Source: Monoplex corrugatus
Taxonomy: Eukaryota; Mollusca; Gastropoda; Littorinimorpha; Ranellidae
NCBI GenBank assembly: GCA_030674185.1
Contig: CM060312.1
Location: forward strand, 57,934,402 to 57,998,401
Direction: 5' to 3'
DNA: 64,000 nucleotides
Under the pieces are notes generated by a model. That model was not told where the DNA came from and searched no databases. It saw nothing but the letters and a program-made list of their open reading frames with translations. Shown here piece by piece: positions 50,283-61,762 of this stretch. How positions within the stretch are numbered: position 1 is the first letter of the stretch; every line of letters begins with the position of its first letter. A program made the translations under genes and the position numbers.

Positions 50283-51011
50283 GCAGTTTTTGTCACTCTT
50301 GAAGAGTTTTTGCTTGGCCAGCTCAGTGAATCAAGGGTTATTGGTGGGATGTTAAAAGTGGGTGAGATAGGTCTGCCACAAAATAGTGATGAAGAAGAGG
50401 TAATTGCAAAATAGGTTATTAACAAAAGTTTCGCTGTTGTTTACTATGTAAGGCAAGACATACTAATACTGCCAGAAAGTACATAATTAACTGCATTTAT
50501 TCTGTAGCTGTTGATTGAAGGTAGCTGCAGAGATCTGAGAAAACATTTATTCAGCAGGTTTATGTGTGAATTGATTCTGTGTTCTGATTTGTTTGAGTCG
50601 GAATATAAAGAATGTTGCTTTGCTAATTTCTGGCTATAAACTGTGAATGATATCAGACATTGAAATAAGGAAAGGGAAAGTAGAGAACAAGCATGTTTAA
50701 AAAAAACATAAGTTTGATGTATTATGGTTTAAATGCTACACATTTTTCTTGTAGAACGTACATAGCTGAAGGAAGAGGTGGACGTTTGTTGTAAAGTTAG
50801 ATTTGCATTTATTGAAACAGTGATGTGAAGTGAAAATGTATTCCATATTTTCTAAACTTTTAAGGTTGCTTTTACAGAGAGAATGGCATGATTAAAAGTG
50901 TTGAATGTTGTCAACACCTCTTTTCCTCTTGTCTGCTTCTTTCCACTCTGGGAAGAAGAAGCCTGTAACATAAAAGAACCTTGATTAAATATATATGCCT
51001 CTTCTTGACAG

Positions 51012-51185
51012 GAGTGTTCATCGAAGCCCCCTCAGAGTTCATGGTGGATGCCAGCTCTTTGGATCCCAAGGGAAAAGGGGAGTTACAGGCCATCCTGACT
51101 ACCCCTTCTGGTCGCAAGCTTCAGACCCTGGTGAACAACAATAAGGACGGCACCTACAATGTGTTGTACACCCCAATGGAAGAAG
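51012..51185 (+). CDS. Filamin exon 14: middle of Ig repeat 16
   Basis: Phase 1 at both ends (cttgacag| ... GAAG|gtacaa). It encodes GVFIEAPSEFMVDASSLDPK through NNNKDGTYNVLYTPMEEG. The long A/B-strand insert resembles vertebrate repeat 11. Confidence 0.94.
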
Positions 51186-51614
51186 GTACAAAATTTGTCA
51201 GGTTTTAACATTGTTTTTTTTGTTTTTTAAATTTTTTTTTATATTATTTTATTTATTCCTGAGTGATGTTGTGTTATTGCGGCGTGTGAAGTAAGATGTC
51301 GGCAGGCTTAAATCTTATTGGATACCCTGGTTTCTCAAATTTGCAAGTGCTTTTTTTGTAGCTAGCATGACATAAGATAATGAAATCATTAATTAACCCT
51401 GTCAGTGGGTTTCGCATCTACCCTGTACTCTACATCTCTGTGTTAAAAATCTGAATGTAATGTAGTATACTGTGTTTATTTTGTTCTTGACATTTACATG
51501 TTAAAAAAAAGTGCACTTACACAGTACCCACTTTAACTTGGTATAAACCTATTGAAAAAGATGCAAGTATTGTTCATCCATATAATCAGTACAACTTGGC
51601 ATAATCAGGTTAGT

Positions 51615-51737
51615 CTAACCCTTTGACTCCAGCACCATATCCACTAATTCCAAAAACTTAACCCTTTGAGTCCCTCACCCTATCCACCAGCTTCCTGCTG
51701 GAAACGGGTGGATAGGGTGAGAGAATCAGAGGGTTAA
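51615..51737. mobile_element. Palindromic TTAA MITE, copy F (right outer arm missing)
   Basis: Left outer arm from 51615 and inner palindrome 51658-51737; the usual right arm is absent. In intron 14. Confidence 0.8.
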
Positions 51738-51940
51738 AGTAGGAATTGAAACATGTCCAAGAAAACGCCACACACTCTAATTGGAAGGGGGGTAACCTAC
51801 TCCATGAAGAAAATGAATTGTCAATGAAGAGTTAAACACCTTTTTGTTCTCTTCATTCTGACTTTTTTTTAACTAGTATCACCAGCTAAGCATATGTCCC
51901 ATTTTGGAAGTTCATAATCTTTGCAACCAGCCAGAAACAA

Positions 51941-52083
51941 AGTTCTAATACTAACTGATAATGATATGACTGTTTTGTTGTTCAGGCCCTCAGACACTGG
52001 ATCTGACTTAAGTTCTAATACTGGCAGATAATGACATGAGTGTTGTTTTGTTGTTCAGGCCCTCAGACACTGGATGTGACTTA
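51941..52083 (+). repeat. Exon 15 acceptor duplicated; upstream copy is a stop-bearing decoy
   Basis: Copies at 51941-52010 and 52011-52083 share agttctaata ... ttgttgttcag-GCCCTCAGACAC. The upstream acceptor (after 51985) is intact, but in the incoming phase it reads eight codons and then TAA at 52009-52011. Confidence 0.92.
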
Positions 52084-52169
52084 TGAAGGAGTCCCCATCC
52101 CAGACAGTCCATTCAAGGTGAATGCTGTACCTGGCTTTGACGCCAACCGAGTGCGTGCTTATGGACCTG
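52059..52169 (+). CDS. Filamin exon 15: end of repeat 16, start of repeat 17
   Basis: Phase 1 at both ends (ttgttgttcag| ... CCTG|gtgagt). It encodes PQTLDVTYEGVPIPDSPFKV and DANRVRAYGPG. Its acceptor and first 25 bases are present in a second copy 70-73 bp upstream (51941-52010) that would run straight into a stop. Confidence 0.94.
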
Positions 52170-52398
52170 GTGAGTCATGATATTGCTTTGAGACAATGGG
52201 ATTGTGGAGTACTAGGAATTGGGGGAGGATGGTCTGAGGACATGTTGAGTATAGAACGGAAATTTTTGAGGATTGTGTGTGTGTGTGGTTTTTTCTTTTT
52301 GTTTTTGTTGTTTTGTTTTTGGTTGAACATCTGTGTCAAACAAAACAACAAATCATTACAAGAACATGTTGAAAGGTAATTCAGTAGCATTGTTGATT

Positions 52399-52479
52399 TT
52401 GTGTGTATGTGTGCGTGCGCGCGAGCTCTCATGTATGTATACATGTGAGTGTGTGTATGTGTATGTGTGTGTGTGTGTG

Positions 52480-52556
<77 letters not shown>
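52399..52556 (+). repeat. (TG)n tract with CG/AT interruptions
   Basis: Mixed start (gcgtgcgcgcgagc), then tg. Confidence 0.95.
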
Positions 52557-52700
52557 ATGTTTGCCTGCCTTCATGAGTTATACCTCCCTATATCATTGTA
52601 GTCTTCTTGCCATGCATCAGTACACCTACACTCATGTATTAGGATCTTTGTGTGTATTGTTTCAATACAACTCTTAAACTAATATTGCATACCATGACAG

Positions 52701-52913
52701 GCCTGGAGGGAGGTCTGACTCAAGAGCCAGCAGTCTTCACAGTGGACATGAAGGGTGCCGGAAAGGGAAGCTTGGGCCTGGGTATTGAGGGTCCGGTTGA
52801 AGCCAAGATGAATTGTGATGACAACCGTGACGGTACCTGCCGCGTAGAATATCTCCCTACCAAGCCAGGGAACTATGACATCTCCATCACATTTGGTGAA
52901 AAACCTATCAAAA
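52701..52913 (+). CDS. Filamin exon 16: Ig repeat 17
   Basis: Phase 1 at both ends (ccatgacag| ... AAAA|gtgagt). It encodes [40 protein letters not shown] and a final ITFGEKPIK that continues as NSPF in the next exon. It matches vertebrate repeat 12. Confidence 0.95.
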
Positions 52914-52951
52914 GTGAGTTGCTTGAAAATGGGTTTTGTGTGAATCAGTGA

Positions 52952-53146
52952 TTAACCCTTAGACTCCCGCAGCCTGTACACCAACCGCAAAAACTTAATC
53001 TTGTGACTCCGTCACACTGTTCACCAGCTTCAGGCAGGAAGCTGGTGGATAGGGTGAGGGAGTCATAGGGTAAACTTTTTGCTTTGCTGACATGGTTGGC
53101 AGTGCAGGATGCTGGTGGACAGGGTGCGGGAGTCAAAGGGTTTTAA
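52952..53146. mobile_element. Nested palindromic TTAA MITE, copy G
   Basis: Outer TTAACCCTTAGACTCC to GAGTCAAAGGGTTTTAA, inner palindrome about 52995-53073. In intron 16, 39 bp after exon 16. Confidence 0.85.
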
Positions 53147-53299
53147 AACAAGTGATGATGATGACAGAATATCTAACCTGCAAGATTGACTGGTCAGTGC
53201 TGCCAGGCGGTTGACATTTGTATGTGAGATATTTTTTCGTTACTCTTTTTATGGCCAAGTTAACAAACAGTCTTTATGTTCATGAAACACATTTAATGT

Positions 53300-53865
53300 T
53301 TTGTGTAAGTCAGGTCATTCCTTCATGGGGATGCCGGGACCTCTCTCATTATAAATAGTATCACCACATTCTGGAAATTCTGTGCTAGAATTTTCCTCTT
53401 CCTGTCAATCTTTGTTTCTGTCTTGTTCCTTTGCTTTCTGTCATTCCTTTCTATCATTTTCTGCCTTGCTAGTCCAGTCATATGTATGTGTTCGATAAAT
53501 CTTACATATTTTCTCATACGATCGATAATTGGGCACATGTATTGAATGCATTTTTGGCTCTAGGGAATGAGATATGCAGAAGGATTTTTTTGTAATTTAT
53601 GCCTGTGTGTATGTATGTTTTAGTGTCCTTGGTTATGTTTGACTTTGTATTCAGGTATGTTTTTTAAATCCCCTGTGAGATAAATTGGAAGGAGTGGTCA
53701 TAGCTAGGGGCATCTCCTTAGATTATGTGCACAAATGCATTGATACATGTTCTCAATTTTCTTTTCCTTTTTTTCGTGTTGAAGTGTTGCGTATGTTTTG
53801 AAACTGTTATAGCCCAAATATGGGTCTACACAGTCAGCTGGGCTTTAAACAGATATAACAGTAAC
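53300..53865 (+). mobile_element. SINE-like repeat, full copy 3 (intron 16)
   Basis: Same family as 38545-39096, with tail ggctttaaacagatataacagtaac.. shortened and degenerate. It ends about 185 bp before exon 17. Confidence 0.8.
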
Positions 53866-54050
53866 AACCTTACGACTGTCCCCTTTGCAGTAAAGGCTTT
53901 TTTCTTTTGAAAATGATCGTCACTATAATTATGGAGATTATGATTATGGAGATTATGTTGCACACGATCCCAGGAAGCAAGTTCCTTTTCTAATTGCTTG
54001 CTCTTTACAGCTGTAACCTGTAACGTTAAACATCTTTTGATGCGGTGCAG

Positions 54051-54224
54051 ATTCTCCATTCCGCGTGAAGATCAACAACCCAGTGGATGCCAGAAAAGTG
54101 AAATGTTACGGACCAGGCCTGGACACCAAGGAGGTGGCTGCCAATGCTCCGGCGGTCTTCACCATAGATGCCCGTGAAGCTGGAGAAGCTCCTCTAGAGG
54201 TCACCTACACTGATCCCCAGACTG
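54051..54224 (+). CDS. Filamin exon 17: end of repeat 17, start of repeat 18
   Basis: Phase 1 at both ends (gcggtgcag| ... ACTG|gtgagc). It encodes NSPFRVKINNPVDARKVKCY, GPGLDTKEVAANAPAVFTID and EAGEAPLEVTYTDPQTG, matching vertebrate repeat 13. Confidence 0.95.
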
Positions 54225-54824
54225 GTGAGCTAGCTTCTTGTCTCTTTTGATTCTTTCACTCACTTGTTCAGAAACGAATGAAGGAGTGAAAGAGTTCATT
54301 ATTATTTAATGTTTTCGGCCATGAATAGTTATTGAACATAGAATTCGTCCATCTTGCAGACAGACAGACAGAAAATAGTGATAGTGAAATAGTCTGCTGT
54401 AATGCCATGTCATTTCAGAAAAAGATGGAGGAAGGAGGATATGTGTAGCACCCCCTTCCACCCTCCAAATGAAAGTTAAAAGAATTAATGAAAAGAGGTG
54501 CTGCAGAGACTGTATTCAGTTGAGGTCAGTAAAAGCATTGTACATTATGTTTTATCTTGCAAGTCTGATTCCCACCTCCCCCCTCAAAAAAAGTGAAAAT
54601 CTAAAGACAAAGAACTAACTCATATAGTGTGTGTGTGTGTGTGTGTGTGTGTGTTGGCATAGTATTCAAACCTAGACATTGAAGCTGAGATCAGTATTCA
54701 GCACCTGTGTGAATCTCGTGTGACATGTCATAACATCCATTACATTTCTGTGATCTTTATTGTCAAAAAGAAAAATTGTTTTAAAATGTGTTGTGACATA
54801 CTATACTTGAATTCTTTGTTCCAG
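54225..54824 (+). other. Intron 17
   Basis: 600 bp, with a possible MITE remnant at its start and a short (TG)n at 54627-54655. Otherwise nothing seen. Confidence 0.8.
54248..54296. mobile_element. Possible short MITE remnant
   Basis: A small inverted repeat (ttctttcactcac ... gaaggagtgaaagagttc) resembling the ends of the palindromic MITE family. A similar one-sided remnant lies at about 56812-56831. Confidence 0.35.
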
Positions 54825-54948
54825 GTGCCAAGAAATCGGCAGACATCGTTCCTGTGGAGGAAGGTGTGTTCCAAGCAACGTACGTGCCGTCAGCAGAGGG
54901 CAAGTGTAAAGTGGATGTCAAGTATGGAGGCGACTCTGTGCCCAACAG
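54825..54948 (+). CDS. Filamin exon 18: second half of repeat 18
   Basis: Enters in phase 1 (ttgttccag|) and leaves in phase 2 (AACAG|gtgagt), the only phase-2 border seen in this gene. It encodes AKKSADIVPVEEGVFQATYV and VDVKYGGDSVPNS. Confidence 0.94.
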
Positions 54949-55012
54949 GTGAGTGTTGGCTTATGCCTGTATCATGTATTGAATGATTGCGAAGTCACTT
55001 CTTGATCAGTTT

Positions 55013-55090
55013 TCATGCAAATGTGTATGTCCCTCTGTTATAAACAGTCATTCTTCATGCTAATGTGTATGTCCCTCTGTTGCAAGCATG
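55013..55090 (+). repeat. Two-copy direct repeat at the LINE 5' junction
   Basis: catgc-aatgtgtatgtccc and ctctgtt recur 45 bp apart, immediately before the LINE fragment. Confidence 0.75.
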
Positions 55091-55760
55091 TAGATACTCT
55101 CCGTGCATACATACAAAATACAGCTGCTCGTCTTGTCCTCAGGAAGAAAAAGTTTGTTCATGTCAGTCATCTCCTACACTCTCTTCACTGGTTGCCTGTC
55201 TTGAAAAGAATTGAATATAAGCTGAACACCTTGTGTTACAAATCTGTTCACCAGTCTGCTCCATCATATCTTTGCGACAACATCAGTACTTATACACCGA
55301 CTCACACCTTGCACTCGGCTTCAGACACTCTTTCCCTTCAGGTCCCTAGATTTAAACTATCAAGTGTTGGCCAGTGTTCCTTCGTTGTCTCAGGACCATC
55401 AGCCTGGAATAGACTTCCACTCTGCCTTCGCCTAACACCTACCCTTTCTGCTTTTAAATCCTGTTTAAAAACCCACCTCTTTTCCCAACAATGAACTCTA
55501 CAACTGCTTCTTTCCCTCAGTATGTGTACTGTTTTTCTTAATATTAGATATTGTAAGGTAGTCCTTGTCGATTGTATGCTTATGCCTGGAGCATGAGTTC
55601 ACTTTGATTTGAATTGTCGAGATTTGGCGCCGTATGAATACTGTAATTATGCGCGTATGAATACTGTAATTATGATTCTAAGTCTATGTTGTAATTGCAG
55701 TTACGCTTTGCAGCAGGTGTTTTGCATTTGTCTTTGTTCCTTGTCAAAAATGAATTGAAA
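55084..55760 (+). mobile_element. LINE 3' end: C-terminal reverse-transcriptase protein fragment
   Basis: An open frame to the stop at 55494 reads IQNTAARLVLRKKKFVHVSH, LHSLHWLPVLKRIEYKLNTL, VVSGPSAWNRLPLCLR and FKSCLKTHLF, the typical C-terminus of the second ORF of CR1/L2-like non-LTR retrotransposons. A non-coding tail follows to about 55760. It is 5'-truncated, inserted in intron 18 in the same strand as filamin, and still open, so fairly young. Confidence 0.85.
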
Positions 55761-55921
55761 AGTAAAGGTTACTAAAAAAAAGGGAATTACTGACAGTTCT
55801 TGTCAGTCCAAAAGGCTTGGAATACAAATTTTGGGGAGTTTTACGGCTGAAGCCTGTGTAGATTTGCAAGCATGCATATGTTTACCAGTGTGCATTTGCA
55901 TGCATACATATTTGTTAACAT

Positions 55922-55996
<75 letters not shown>

Positions 55997-56296
55997 CACA
56001 CACACACACACACACACCACACACACACACACAAAGAGGAATCTGTGCACACACACTGTTACAGACATTTCAGTGCATTTGCAGGTGTATTTGAGAACCA
56101 GAACAGGTGGTGAGGGGGCAGTGAAACAAGATCTGCAGAAAATAGGCAGCAAAGAAAAAAGAAAAAACCCAGCCAACCAACTCTGTTTGCACACGTACAC
56201 ATACATGCATACATGCATGCACACACACACACACACACACATGCATGCATGCAAGCACGCGCACACACACACACATGCATATGCACGCGCGCACGC

Positions 56297-56390
<94 letters not shown>
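55922..56390 (+). repeat. Two (CA)n tracts
   Basis: 55922-56033 and 56210-56390, the second starting with gcatgcatgc motifs. Confidence 0.95.
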
Positions 56391-56391
<1 letters not shown>

Positions 56392-56593
56392 CCAAACAAC
56401 CACTTAGAATTTATTCAGTATGTCATTTTTTTGTAAAACCAACAACCACATGAAATAGGCAGGGAACTTGGTTTTTTCACTTTGGTGTCACTTTCATTCT
56501 GTTTTCTGAGGTTCCTTACCCCAACTCCCCTTTTCTTAACAAATCAATACAAAACAAAACAAAACAACATAAAACTATGTCATTTATTTTCAG

Positions 56594-56747
56594 CCCCTTC
56601 AACATGCGTGTTGTCCCTGGTGTGGACCCCACCAAGGTGAAGGTCAAAGGCCCTGGCACAGACAGGACAACCCTGGCCAGTCTGCCTGCCGAGTTCATGG
56701 TGGACACTCGCAATGCAGGTGTGGGTGAGCTGGAATGTAAGATACAG
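56594..56747 (+). CDS. Filamin exon 19: end of repeat 18, start of repeat 19
   Basis: Enters in phase 2 after ttttcag and leaves in phase 0 at ATACAG|gtgagt. It encodes PFNMRVVPGVDPTKVKVKGP, then LPAEFMVDTRNAGVGELECK. It matches vertebrate repeat 14. Confidence 0.94.
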
Positions 56748-57009
56748 GTGAGTGGCTCAGGCTGTCTTACAGGAGATTCCAATAAGAAGTTTGACTGAAG
56801 ATAGAGATGTGGTGAAGGAGTGAAAGGGTTATAACATGTGTTTGAAAAGATTAGAACAGATAAAAAGAATAAGGTATGCCCTTGAGCTGAGTGGATTTCT
56901 TGAACTTTACAAACGACCTTTTATGTTTTTGATGGCAGACTAATAATCATTTTTTAGTCATATCTTTCTGTTTTTGTTTTATTTTGTTATTTTTGTGATG
57001 CACACACTG

Positions 57010-57320
57010 GAGTTAAATGTGTCTCGCTTGTCTCATCTGTCAGCGTACCGGGTTCGGTGTTGGCCGCTGCACATTTTGACACCACCATCTCCCTTCAGGC
57101 CGCTCTGTCTTGACTTTTGTGGACTATTTCTTGAATAATTAGGCCACTGATGTTGGTTACATTCTCAATGTATGAGAGTGGAGGTCTGCCTTTCTTCCTT
57201 TTTGCCACTGTTTTTCCATGAAAGATGGTTGCCATGACGTCTGTGTTCTTGTTGTGTGACACATGGCCAGTGTATTTTAGCCTTCTCTTGTTGATGTCTA
57301 CTAGTAGTTTACAGTTAAAT
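57010..57320 (-). pseudogene. LINE C-terminal remnant, opposite strand, intron 19
   Basis: The reverse complement translates as RRLKYTGHVSHNKNTDVMAT, KRKKGRPPLSYIENVTNISG and REMV, matching the LINE tail pattern RRL.Y.GHV...G.RRRGRP...W. The expected Trp codon before REMV is a TGA stop here. Dead copy. Confidence 0.7.
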
Positions 57321-57822
57321 GTATCAAAGGGAAAAAGGTGGCACTTTTGTTATTGGTCTCTCTCTCTCGATGGAGGGATTATTTTTTATTGAAAACTGTT
57401 AGAAAAAGCAAACCAAAAACATGGTGTGGGTTGATATTAATGAAGTGCCATCTCCTTCCAACTTCTTCAGTTAGATCAAAACAAAAGAAATATAAAAGTC
57501 ATATCTGTGAAAAATAATCAGCAGTGCTGAACCTTGTAGAGTGTTACTCCTGTAAAATGCTATTCCAGTCTCTAGTAAAGTGTATGTCAAGAGTATGTGT
57601 CAGTGTATATGTGTGTCAGTGTGTGTGTGTGTGTGTGCGTGCTTGCATGCAGGCATGTGTTTGTATGTGCGTATATATATGTGTGTGTGTGTGCAGGCAT
57701 TTGTAGGGATGAATCATGTGTAAAAGTGAAACTTTCCAAAACAGGTGAGTGTTCTGTTGTATCAACTTCAGCTATTTGAACTTAACCCCATTTACACATA
57801 TCCTTTTCCATCCTACTCACAG

Positions 57823-58012
57823 CGTCCAGATGGCACATTCATTCAGCCTTGCATTAGTGACAACGGAGATGGAACCTATGACGTGATGTACACGCCTGAA
57901 GACCTGGGTGTGTACGACATCATTGTTAAGTACGATGGACAGAATGTGCCTGGAGCTCCCTTCCATGTGAAGGCCACGCCCACGGGTGATGCCTCCAAGT
58001 GCCGAATCTTAG
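57823..58012 (+). CDS. Filamin exon 20: rest of repeat 19, start of repeat 20
   Basis: Enters in phase 0 after a strong pyrimidine-rich acceptor (cctactcacag), leaves in phase 1 at TTAG|gtatgg. It encodes RPDGTFIQPCISDNGDGTYD, IIVKYDGQNVPGAPFHVKAT and GDASKCRIL. Confidence 0.95.
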
Positions 58013-58767
58013 GTATGGACAAGGATGGGGATGATGAGAATAAATTTGTGACAGGAGAGACTAAAGTGACAGTAGTGATATAGTAAACACAACAAACATA
58101 CGTCAGCATCAATAACAGGAATAACTGATATTATAATAACATTAACTTTTTATCAAGCACCATTTATATATGTGAAAATCATTTCTAAAAACAGTCTAGA
58201 ATATTTTAGGATGGAACAACAAAAACTGAAGTAATAGAATTTATGATCATAATGCAGATTATCATCACGCGAAGAAATTTTTTGGATAAAAAGACTTTCA
58301 GGTGGAAAACTTGATATACAGTTGCAAAATTTGAGGTCACATATAGAAACTGAAATGCTGATCTGAAGAATAATGGAATTAGGTGTATTAATAGACTAGT
58401 AAACAATGATGAATTTGTATAATAAATTGACTGATGAAGGACTACTTGAAGATTCTTTTCAAAGCTATAAGCAGACAGCTTGGGTGATGCACACGCACAT
58501 TTTTACATACTCACATAGCATGTGTGCACACTCGCACAAAATTATCATGCACACCTGCACACAAAAACTGCACACTTGCTGATGTAATTTTACAGTTAAA
58601 CAAAAATGAAGATAATGATAAGTAATAAATTGAATTTCAGTATGTGTGATGATAAATCGGGAAACCGTTTGCACTGTGTACAGTAGAATAGATTCACAAC
58701 AGAATGAAGGTACAGATGAAGACTTGAATGCGCCTATTCTGATCTTTCTTGGTGATTTTTGCAACAG
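58013..58767 (+). other. Intron 20
   Basis: 755 bp of AT-rich sequence. I see no repeat or exon in it. Confidence 0.8.
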
Positions 58768-59012
58768 ACGGAGCGGACAAGAGCATTCCTGTTAACAAGG
58801 AAACGGTCATTACGGTGGACGCAGCTGACGCTGGCAAAGGCAAGGTCACAGGCCGTGTCCGATCACCCAGCGGTAGCGACATTGACATCAATGTCATTGA
58901 CAGGGGTGATGGTACTTTCGGCATCGCTTTCACCCCCCAGTATGAAGGCGAATACGAAATCGAGATCAAGTTTGGTGGAAACCTCGTCCCCAATGGAAAA
59001 TACAAAGCTGAG
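58768..59012 (+). CDS. Filamin exon 21: Ig repeat 20 (vertebrate repeat 15 equivalent)
   Basis: Enters in phase 1 (tgcaacag|), leaves in phase 0 at GCTGAG|gtaggt. It encodes NKETVITVDAADAGKGKVTG, the DRGDGTFGIAFTPQYEGEYE core and FGGNLVPNGKYKAE. In vertebrates the matching repeat is followed by hinge 1. No further exon is recognisable in the remaining 5 kb. Confidence 0.95.
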
Positions 59013-59758
59013 GTAGGTGGTTGCATTCATTTCATGAGATGATGGGTGGAGAAAAGGGATGATACTGGTGAATTGTTTAAAAGAGGAACAATTCTGATCA
59101 ACCAGAAGTGATGCTCACTATATATATGCATGTCTGTTGGAGCAGAGATGGAAGCGTTGGGTTCTTGTCTTTCCTGTGTTGGATCTTTCACTAGTTTTGA
59201 TCACACAGTTGAAGACGGTGGATAAACTGTACATAATAGATGCTTACATGATTTTTGTTATTGGTGGTAGTTTTGTTTGTCGTTAGTTTTCCTCTGGTAG
59301 TTGAGGAAAAGATAACAGTAGATTAAAGCAAGGCTGTCTTTGCTGTTTTATTTTGATCGGGTCTTCACCAAATCATAGTCATGGTTTTGGTTTTGTAGGA
59401 AGTTGCTGCTTCAGAAATAAGAACTTGAGAGGTCAGAGTATCAGTCTTTCAGAAAATACCTTTCATTGATGTGAAAAGGAGAATATCAGCATGTCTAAAC
59501 TTTCCTGTGGAGGAGGGTGGGGATGGGTGTTGGATGCACATGGGTGGAAGAGTTAGATTTTCATTCTCAACTTTAAGAAGGAAGAGAGGGTATGGGTGGG
59601 AGCATTTCATTTTCTAATTGCTTGAAGTCTTCGGAAACTTGAAGCAAGTGCCATAAAAACTGCCGTGATGGGATAATGTATAGGTGTGTGTTGCTCCGGG
59701 GCTTTTGCCTGTAAATGATTATTGTGATCATTTGCATCTGTGGCGTTAAAAACAGGGT

Positions 59759-59790
59759 GTTTTGTGTGTGTGTGGTGTGTGTTTGTGTGT

Positions 59791-59882
<92 letters not shown>
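59759..59882 (+). repeat. (TG)n microsatellite
   Basis: tg run with several ttg breaks, followed by a G-rich stretch. Confidence 0.95.
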
Positions 59883-59884
<2 letters not shown>

Positions 59885-60214
59885 GGTGGTGATTAAAGGG
59901 GTGTGGGGGAGGGGGGGAGGGAAAGGTTGGCGTGTGTCTTTTCAAGAAGGTACAGCTGGCGTTTTGCCACTCCTCTCTATGTTTGTGCATCTGTCTGTAC
60001 TGTCCTCCTGTCTGTTAGTCTGTCTGGGCTGTCTGTCTCGTAAACAGCCCTAACTCAGACCCAGTTTTGCTCTCTTTCTGTTGCTGTCAGTCTGAAAAGA
60101 ATAGAAACTGCCTTCCTCACATTTCATCCATCACTTTTATCCTTGTTTTCTTTTTTTTTTCCAGCTTATGTATCTTTTCTTGCATTTCTCTCTGCACTAC
60201 ACCTCTCTTAAGTC

Positions 60215-60545
60215 TTTGTCTGTCTGTCTCATTCTCTTTTTCCCTCTCTCGGTATGTCTCCCTCTCTTTTTCCCTCTCTCTCTCTCTGTCCCTCTCACCT
60301 TTCTCTCTCTCTCTCTCTCTTTTTCTCACTCTCTCTTGCTCTCTCTCTCTCTCTCTCTCCTCCCCCTCTCTGTCTTTCACTGTCTTTTGCTCTTTCTCTC
60401 TCTCCCTCCCCTCCCTCCCTCTCTCCTTCTCTGTCTTCTCTCCCCCCTCTCTCTCCCTCTTTCTGCCCCCCTGTCTGTCCCTCCTCTCTCTCTTTCTCCT
60501 GCATTTTCTCTCTCTCTATGTCTGTCTCCCTTTCTCTCTCTGTCT
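60215..60545 (+). repeat. (CT)n-rich polypyrimidine tract
   Basis: Over 300 bp almost pure C and T. The 243- and 227-codon open frames across it are low-complexity artefacts. Confidence 0.9.
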
Positions 60546-61097
60546 GTGCCCACTCCTACCCTTACGAGTGTCAATGTTTATATATCCTGCCTTCTTCTCT
60601 CCATTCAGTATCCTCATCCTTCCCGACACAGCTGTCTGTACCTCCATCTGTTTCTGTTTTCTTACATTCATTTTCTTGTTTTTAAACCATCTCCCAACAT
60701 CTCTGTACATGAACCTCCATTCGTCTGCCCCCTCCCACCCACCCAACACACACACACAGACGCATCCGCTCCCTTTTTTTTTTTTTTTGCTGTCTTAGTG
60801 ACCTGTCTCTGTGTAAGCATTGTTGGCATTTCTGGGTTTCAGTGGTGTTAAAGTTGATTTAGTAGCGAAAGTGTTTTGCCAACTTTGTCGCTATATTTGT
60901 CACAGAGGGAAGCACCAGCTCACGGCCGGTGCTGTTCGCTCCTGCAGTAGATAGACACTTGTCTCGGGTCTGCCAATAATCCGCACTCTCTGTTCATGGT
61001 ATTCTCGAGTTTTGGAATGTTCTCTGTTTTCTGCCAAGGCGGTAGTATTTCAAGTGTCGTCAGTGAAGCAGGAACTGACTGACACAGCCTTTGTTAG

Positions 61098-61296
61098 TTA
61101 ACCCTTTGACTCCCTCACCCTTTCCACCACCACCACCATCCTGCATTGTGAACCATGCCAGCAAAGCGAAAACTTAACCCTTTAAATTCCTCACCCTATC
61201 CATCAGCTTCCTGAAGGAAACTGATGTTTAGGGTGAGGCAGTCAAAGGGTTACGTTTTCGCAGTTAGTGGATAGTGTGAGGGAGTCAAAGGGTTAA
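61098..61296. mobile_element. Nested palindromic TTAA MITE, copy H
   Basis: Outer TTAACCCTTTGACTCC to GGAGTCAAAGGGTTAA, inner palindrome about 61174-61252, with outer arms in copy A order. In the last intron of the window. Confidence 0.85.
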
Positions 61297-61762
61297 ACGT
61301 TGTGCATTCGAATTCCAGACAGGAAAATATTATCTGGTATTTGGATAGTTTGGGAGGCAGTCTTTGCTAAAAAAAAAAAATAGCATGCATCTCGTCTAGT
61401 CTAGTTTAAGGACAGTGTACTGTTACATATATTTAATGTTTCATATTTAGGGGAGGTTTTCTTGGTGAAGACATGAAGCTTCCTTCATAGTCTTCTCTTT
61501 TAATTATTGAAGTCCTGGAATGAATGAACTTGCTGGTGTGCCTAGGAGTGGGAATGAACAGCATGGGGTTAATGGAACAGAAAACAATGTAGTCCTTACT
61601 GTCACGTTAGTTTAGTTTTGCTGTAATGTTAATTTGAAAGTGCTAAAAGGGGTAAAGCTAAGTCAGACAAGGAAAAAAGTATTTAAGGACATTTTGAGCA
61701 TTATGTACCTAGGTAGCAATTTTATGGATTGGTGGTTTTTGACGTTTTGAAGAGGAGAGCCA

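Noticed and set aside
60067..60851. Overlapping 243- and 227-codon frames rich in Leu and Ser
   Set aside because: Translation of a CT-rich tract; the same happens at 440-870.
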